From the NCBI GenBank assembly GCA_903918555.1, contig CAIXEV010000632.1, forward strand, positions 1-7,885: 7,885 nucleotides of DNA, given 5' to 3'. Origin of the DNA: an uncultured bacterium. Lineage in GTDB: Bacteria > Planctomycetota > Phycisphaerae > Phycisphaerales > SM1A02. Below are positions 6,601-7,885 of this stretch, piece after piece (position 1 is the stretch's first letter; each line of letters begins with the position of its first letter). Position numbers and translations under genes: made by a program. The notes below the pieces were generated by a model that did not search any database, had not been told where the DNA came from, and saw nothing but the letters and a program-made list of their open reading frames with translations.

Positions 6601-7181
6601 CGCGACAGGGCCGTGCTGCGAAGCGTCTCGACGCGGAGCTCGGCGGCCACCACGCGGTCCTCGACGGGGCCCATCTCGGCCGCGCCGGCGCCGCGCTGCA
6701 CGAGCGCAGCGAGCTCGCTCTTCGCGACCTGCAGCTGCTGCCACGCGGACTCGAGGTCGACCACGACCGGATTCTGCTTGCCGAAGCGATTCGCCGCCGT
6801 GCCGCTCAGGAGCGCCGCGTCGAGATCGGCGCCCGAAAGCTGCGTGAGCGCGATGAAGTCGGCGGCCTTCTGCTTCGCCGCGAGCTGGAGCGCGCGCACC
6901 TCGTCGGAGGGCAGCGGCATGACGACCTCGATGCGGTCGTTGCCCTGCGGCTGCATGCCGATGTCAAGGACGCCCTGCGGGTTGACGCGCTGCTTGAGCA
7001 CATCGATCACCTGGCCGAGCACCTCGTCGCCAGGCTGGCTGCCGGGCGTGCTCACCGCGTAGATGAGGCTGACGCCGCCCTTGAGGTCCTTGCCGAGGCG
7101 GATTTCCTTGACGGCGATCTCCCACACGCAGAGCGCGGTGAGAATTGCGACGAGGAGGAGCTTGATCCAGGGGTTCTTCAT
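3660..7181 (-). CDS. secDF: Fused Sec translocon accessory subunit SecDF
   Basis: This 1173-residue protein fuses SecD and SecF, membrane subunits that use the proton gradient to help SecYEG/SecA export proteins. SecD half: TM1 at about 5-25, GKDLKGG at 30-36, RVNPQG at 55-60, LEFR at 287-290, a membrane block at 499-642, and VDANVLIYERIREEL at 563-577 with intramembrane D564. SecF half: TM1 at about 681-701, EFRGG at 710-714, a membrane block at 978-1149, GYSINDTVVILDRIREN with D1066, and NQTFSRT with R1099. D564, D1066 and R1099 appear to match the conserved proton-path residues of characterised SecDF. Twelve membrane segments fit a complete fusion. It is far longer than the roughly 735-residue Thermus SecDF: about 170 residues (103-272, Ala/Leu/Glu/Arg-rich, probably helical) are inserted in the first SecD extracytoplasmic domain, and the SecF extracytoplasmic domain spans about 277 residues with a second EFRGG at 862-866. 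The ATG at 7181 is preceded by GGATACGAGAC; an in-frame GTG at 7205 would add 8 residues. yajC ends 93 bases upstream. Confidence 0.96.
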   Translation of the reverse strand: MKNPWIKLLLVAILTALCVWEIAVKEIRLGKDLKGGVSLIYAVSTPGSQPGDEVLGQVIDVLKQRVNPQGVLDIGMQPQGNDRIEVVMPLPSDEVRALQLAAKQKAADFIALTQLSGADLDAALLSGTAANRFGKQNPVVVDLESAWQQLQVAKSELAALVQRGAGAAEMGPVEDRVVAAELRVETLRSTALSRTLDAARLNKVISLSTDKQPVRGPDGKVVKDDKGDVQFGPSARENELSAIRGEFPMLGAELDALVSAQDAYLARRSGLDDPEDLMRLLRGAGVLEFRIAVTPDSMGIDINGLRGELATKGPRAGEPGVARWYPLNDLSQWYEKPAELEALRADPAGYFAANYNLVAGQFGGEEYLLLHDSDAKSMTHDGGTPWALTRAGRTVDQRLGSAAVSFELDQVGGERMGALTTPNVGLPMAIVLDDQVYTAPRLDDRISSNGIITGKFSDADVNYLIRVLTAGSLQAKVSPDPISVNILGPSIGADNFAKGKEAVVISVLITCVVMLLYYFLAGVVADIALAVNTILIFGIMGLIDGTFTLPGLAGVALSVAMAVDANVLIYERIREELEQGNSLKVAIDTAYKRALSAIIDGNVTNLIVCIVLYKVGATEVKGFALTMSIGVIATLFTGIWVTRAMFDAATGMGLKSLPMLPTVVPAISRVLLPKVDWIKIRPALLAFSGVLFVGSLVAVYARGNDIFETEFRGGVLMSLTTRQAKAGETAAEDGRLGFTRAAFEERVRALGAKNSGDLVVSQLASANVLTIGTEGAAGLSSQFQIRVGNPPAPPEGFDETRITRDVVAAVTREFSNDLDVRLPLLFAGSDSKDHTVVTRPVEKALVGSSIGRPSVAQEPAGEFRGGVAIIIDQISPAVSTTDVSERVARMRAQPDWSSTAGRKTKVYGLEPVDPASPQGLQKSVVVLVSDPDINSLEMDLEIWDRDLAAQEWKLVQQALTQQASLDQVSSFSPVVAENLAATAVVAVVLSLIGMLAYIWVRFGSFRFSTASIASLTFNVVVCLGFLSLTIPLAKTGFGSALFIEEYRIDLNVVAGLLTIIGYSINDTVVILDRIRENRGKRSWISRDTVNLSINQTFSRTILTGGSTLATAIVLIALGGTGIRPFAYTFLIGLIAGTFSSVAIAAPLVYSRKEEEAERAKAAIAPVSAKPLPV

Positions 7182-7238
7182 GTCTCGTATCCAGTCTGTG
7201 CTCACATGGCGCGAGGCGTCCTGCCTCCGCGCGTCAGC

Positions 7239-7295
7239 CGTGCCTCAAGAGGCAGCGGCGGTCGACTCCGCGCCTCAGGCGCTGGCCGTCGACTC
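7239..7295 (-). repeat. Tandem imperfect duplication of the yajC 3' end, including the stop codon
   Basis: On the minus strand the last codons of yajC with stop and spacer (unit 7295-7269, beginning GAGTCGACGGCC and containing TGA at 7277-7275) are followed directly by a second similar unit (7268-7239, beginning GAGTCGACCGCC and containing TGA at 7247-7245). The second copy is in the same frame and differs by a few substitutions and one extra codon. Reading past the first stop would add GAESTAAAS after ESTASA. The second copy also contains a short dyad, TGCCTCAAGAGGCA (7241-7254), upstream of secDF. Confidence 0.6.
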
Positions 7296-7697
7296 CTTCA
7301 TGACCGCCTCGATCTTGCTTCGGACGACGGTGATCTTGGTGTTGGAGTTCTCGTCGATCTTGAGCACGACCACATCGGGCTTGACCTCGACGACGCTTCC
7401 GATGATGCCGCCGACGGTGCGGACCTGGTCGTTCTTCTTGATCGAGGACATCATCGCCTCGAACTTCTTCTTCTCGCGGCGGCCGCCGAGGACGGTGCTC
7501 ACGATGAGCGCGAGCAGCACGCCCATGATCATCAGCGTGAAGAAGTCGAGACCGCCGGTAGCCTTGCCAGTCGCGCCACCGGCAGGTGCGCCGGTCGTTC
7601 CTGCAGCGGGCGCCACGGGCGTCCCGGCGACCGGAGGGCCGTCCTGAAGGAGGATGCTCGGGGTCGGGCCAAGTTGAAGGAACGAAAGGTTGTTCAT
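7275..7697 (-). CDS. yajC: Preprotein translocase accessory subunit YajC
   Basis: This 140-residue single-pass membrane protein associates with SecDF in the Sec holotranslocon. The membrane segment is at about 51-70 (DFFTLMIMGVLLALIVSTVL), followed by the family's basic RREKKKFEAMMSSIKKND at 73-90 and the core VRTVGGIIGSVVEV at 92-105, then a short beta-rich cytoplasmic tail ending KESTASA. The residues before the membrane segment are unusual: E. coli-type YajC has about 20 residues there, whereas this protein has about 50, rich in Pro, Ala, Gly and Thr (GTPVAPAAGTTGAPAGGATG). I chose the ATG at 7697; an in-frame TTG at 7796 would add 33 residues with no YajC character. The ribosome site is weak (GAGCGACCCG before ATG). 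secDF follows on the same strand, 93 bases after the stop, so the two are probably one transcription unit. Confidence 0.93.
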   Translation of the reverse strand: MNNLSFLQLGPTPSILLQDGPPVAGTPVAPAAGTTGAPAGGATGKATGGLDFFTLMIMGVLLALIVSTVLGGRREKKKFEAMMSSIKKNDQVRTVGGIIGSVVEVKPDVVVLKIDENSNTKITVVRSKIEAVMKESTASA

Positions 7698-7753
7698 CGG
7701 GTCGCTCGGAAAGATTGGCTGGCAGATGCGTGTGCAGGGTTCGGAAGGGACAC

Positions 7754-7777
7754 GCGGGGGGAAAGCTGCGGGGGGAA
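7754..7777. repeat. Pair of direct GCGGGGGGAA repeats upstream of yajC
   Basis: GCGGGGGGAA occurs at 7754-7763 and again at 7768-7777, a 14-base period, in the non-coding stretch 57 to 80 bases upstream of the yajC ATG (TTCCCCCCGC on the yajC strand). The copies stand out as G-tracts within the yajC leader or promoter region. They could be a regulator site or a local duplication. No convincing -10/-35 pair was found beside them. Confidence 0.3.
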
Positions 7778-7820
7778 CGTCAGCGAAGTGAAGCAAGGCC
7801 GCCCTGCCCCCGCACGCGGG

Positions 7821-7885
7821 TCAATCCCCCGCCACCTCGGCCCCATCGGAGGCTTCGGCGCGGGCTCCGACCCCACCGTCGGCGA
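7821..7885 (-). CDS. Possible C-terminal tail of an upstream gene (edge-truncated)
   Basis: One minus-strand frame entering at the right edge reads ADGGVGARAEASDGAEVAGD and stops at TGA 7823-7821, with mostly G/C-ended codons. An acidic, Ala/Gly-rich tail is typical of bacterial C-termini. In many bacteria tgt (tRNA-guanine transglycosylase) precedes yajC, which makes it a candidate by context only; 20 residues are too few for any identification. Just after the stop, CCCGC-GT-GCGGG can form a short GC hairpin. A competing frame runs open across the same bases to 7694, but it is Pro/Arg/Ser-rich and looks like non-coding read-through. Confidence 0.25.
   Translation of the reverse strand, partial: ADGGVGARAEASDGAEVAGD

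Noticed and set aside
7694..7876. 60-residue minus-strand frame upstream of yajC
   Set aside because: It is Pro/Ser/Arg-rich, lacks a ribosome site and any family signal, and covers what is best read as intergenic sequence plus the end of another gene.

Overview
The window is GC-rich, densely packed chromosomal DNA, and the coding frames show strongly G/C-ended codons throughout. The gene content is housekeeping. I favour a planctomycete-type bacterium, perhaps Phycisphaerae-like. The basis is a very long fused SecDF next to YajC, a short-N-terminus membrane-anchored LysM protein of a kind I associate with that phylum, and a eukaryote-like NAD-type isocitrate dehydrogenase. This assignment is inference; no rRNA or other marker is present.

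Nearly everything is on the minus strand. Reading in that direction (right to left) the order is: a possible gene tail at the right edge (ends 7821), yajC (7697 to 7275), the secDF fusion (7181 to 3660), a two-LysM membrane-anchored protein (3480 to 2359), NAD-dependent isocitrate dehydrogenase (2221 to 1199) and a histone-deacetylase-family amidohydrolase (1158 to 211). At the left edge the C-terminal end of an unrecognised plus-strand gene (1 to 198) converges on the deacetylase gene, with only 12 bases between the two stop codons. No gene-free stretch exceeds about 200 bases. I see no tRNA, rRNA, insertion sequence, CRISPR array or phage gene.

Functionally there are two blocks. YajC and SecDF are the accessory part of the Sec translocon, and their adjacency is the classical arrangement. 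The LysM protein, a probable cell-envelope peptidoglycan-binding protein, lies downstream of secDF behind a small dyad. A strong 13-bp hairpin then separates it from the isocitrate dehydrogenase/deacetylase pair. That pair is only 40 bases apart and probably co-transcribed, joining a TCA-cycle enzyme with a zinc-dependent deacetylase-fold enzyme.

I did not find a new defence, mobile or biosynthetic system. The most interesting points are architectural. SecDF has about 170 extra residues in each of its two large extracytoplasmic regions, and the SecF one looks like an internal duplication carrying a second EFRGG motif. The 3' end of yajC, including its stop codon, is tandemly duplicated in frame. 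The convergent gene pair at the left edge has both stop codons inside the two arms of one hairpin.
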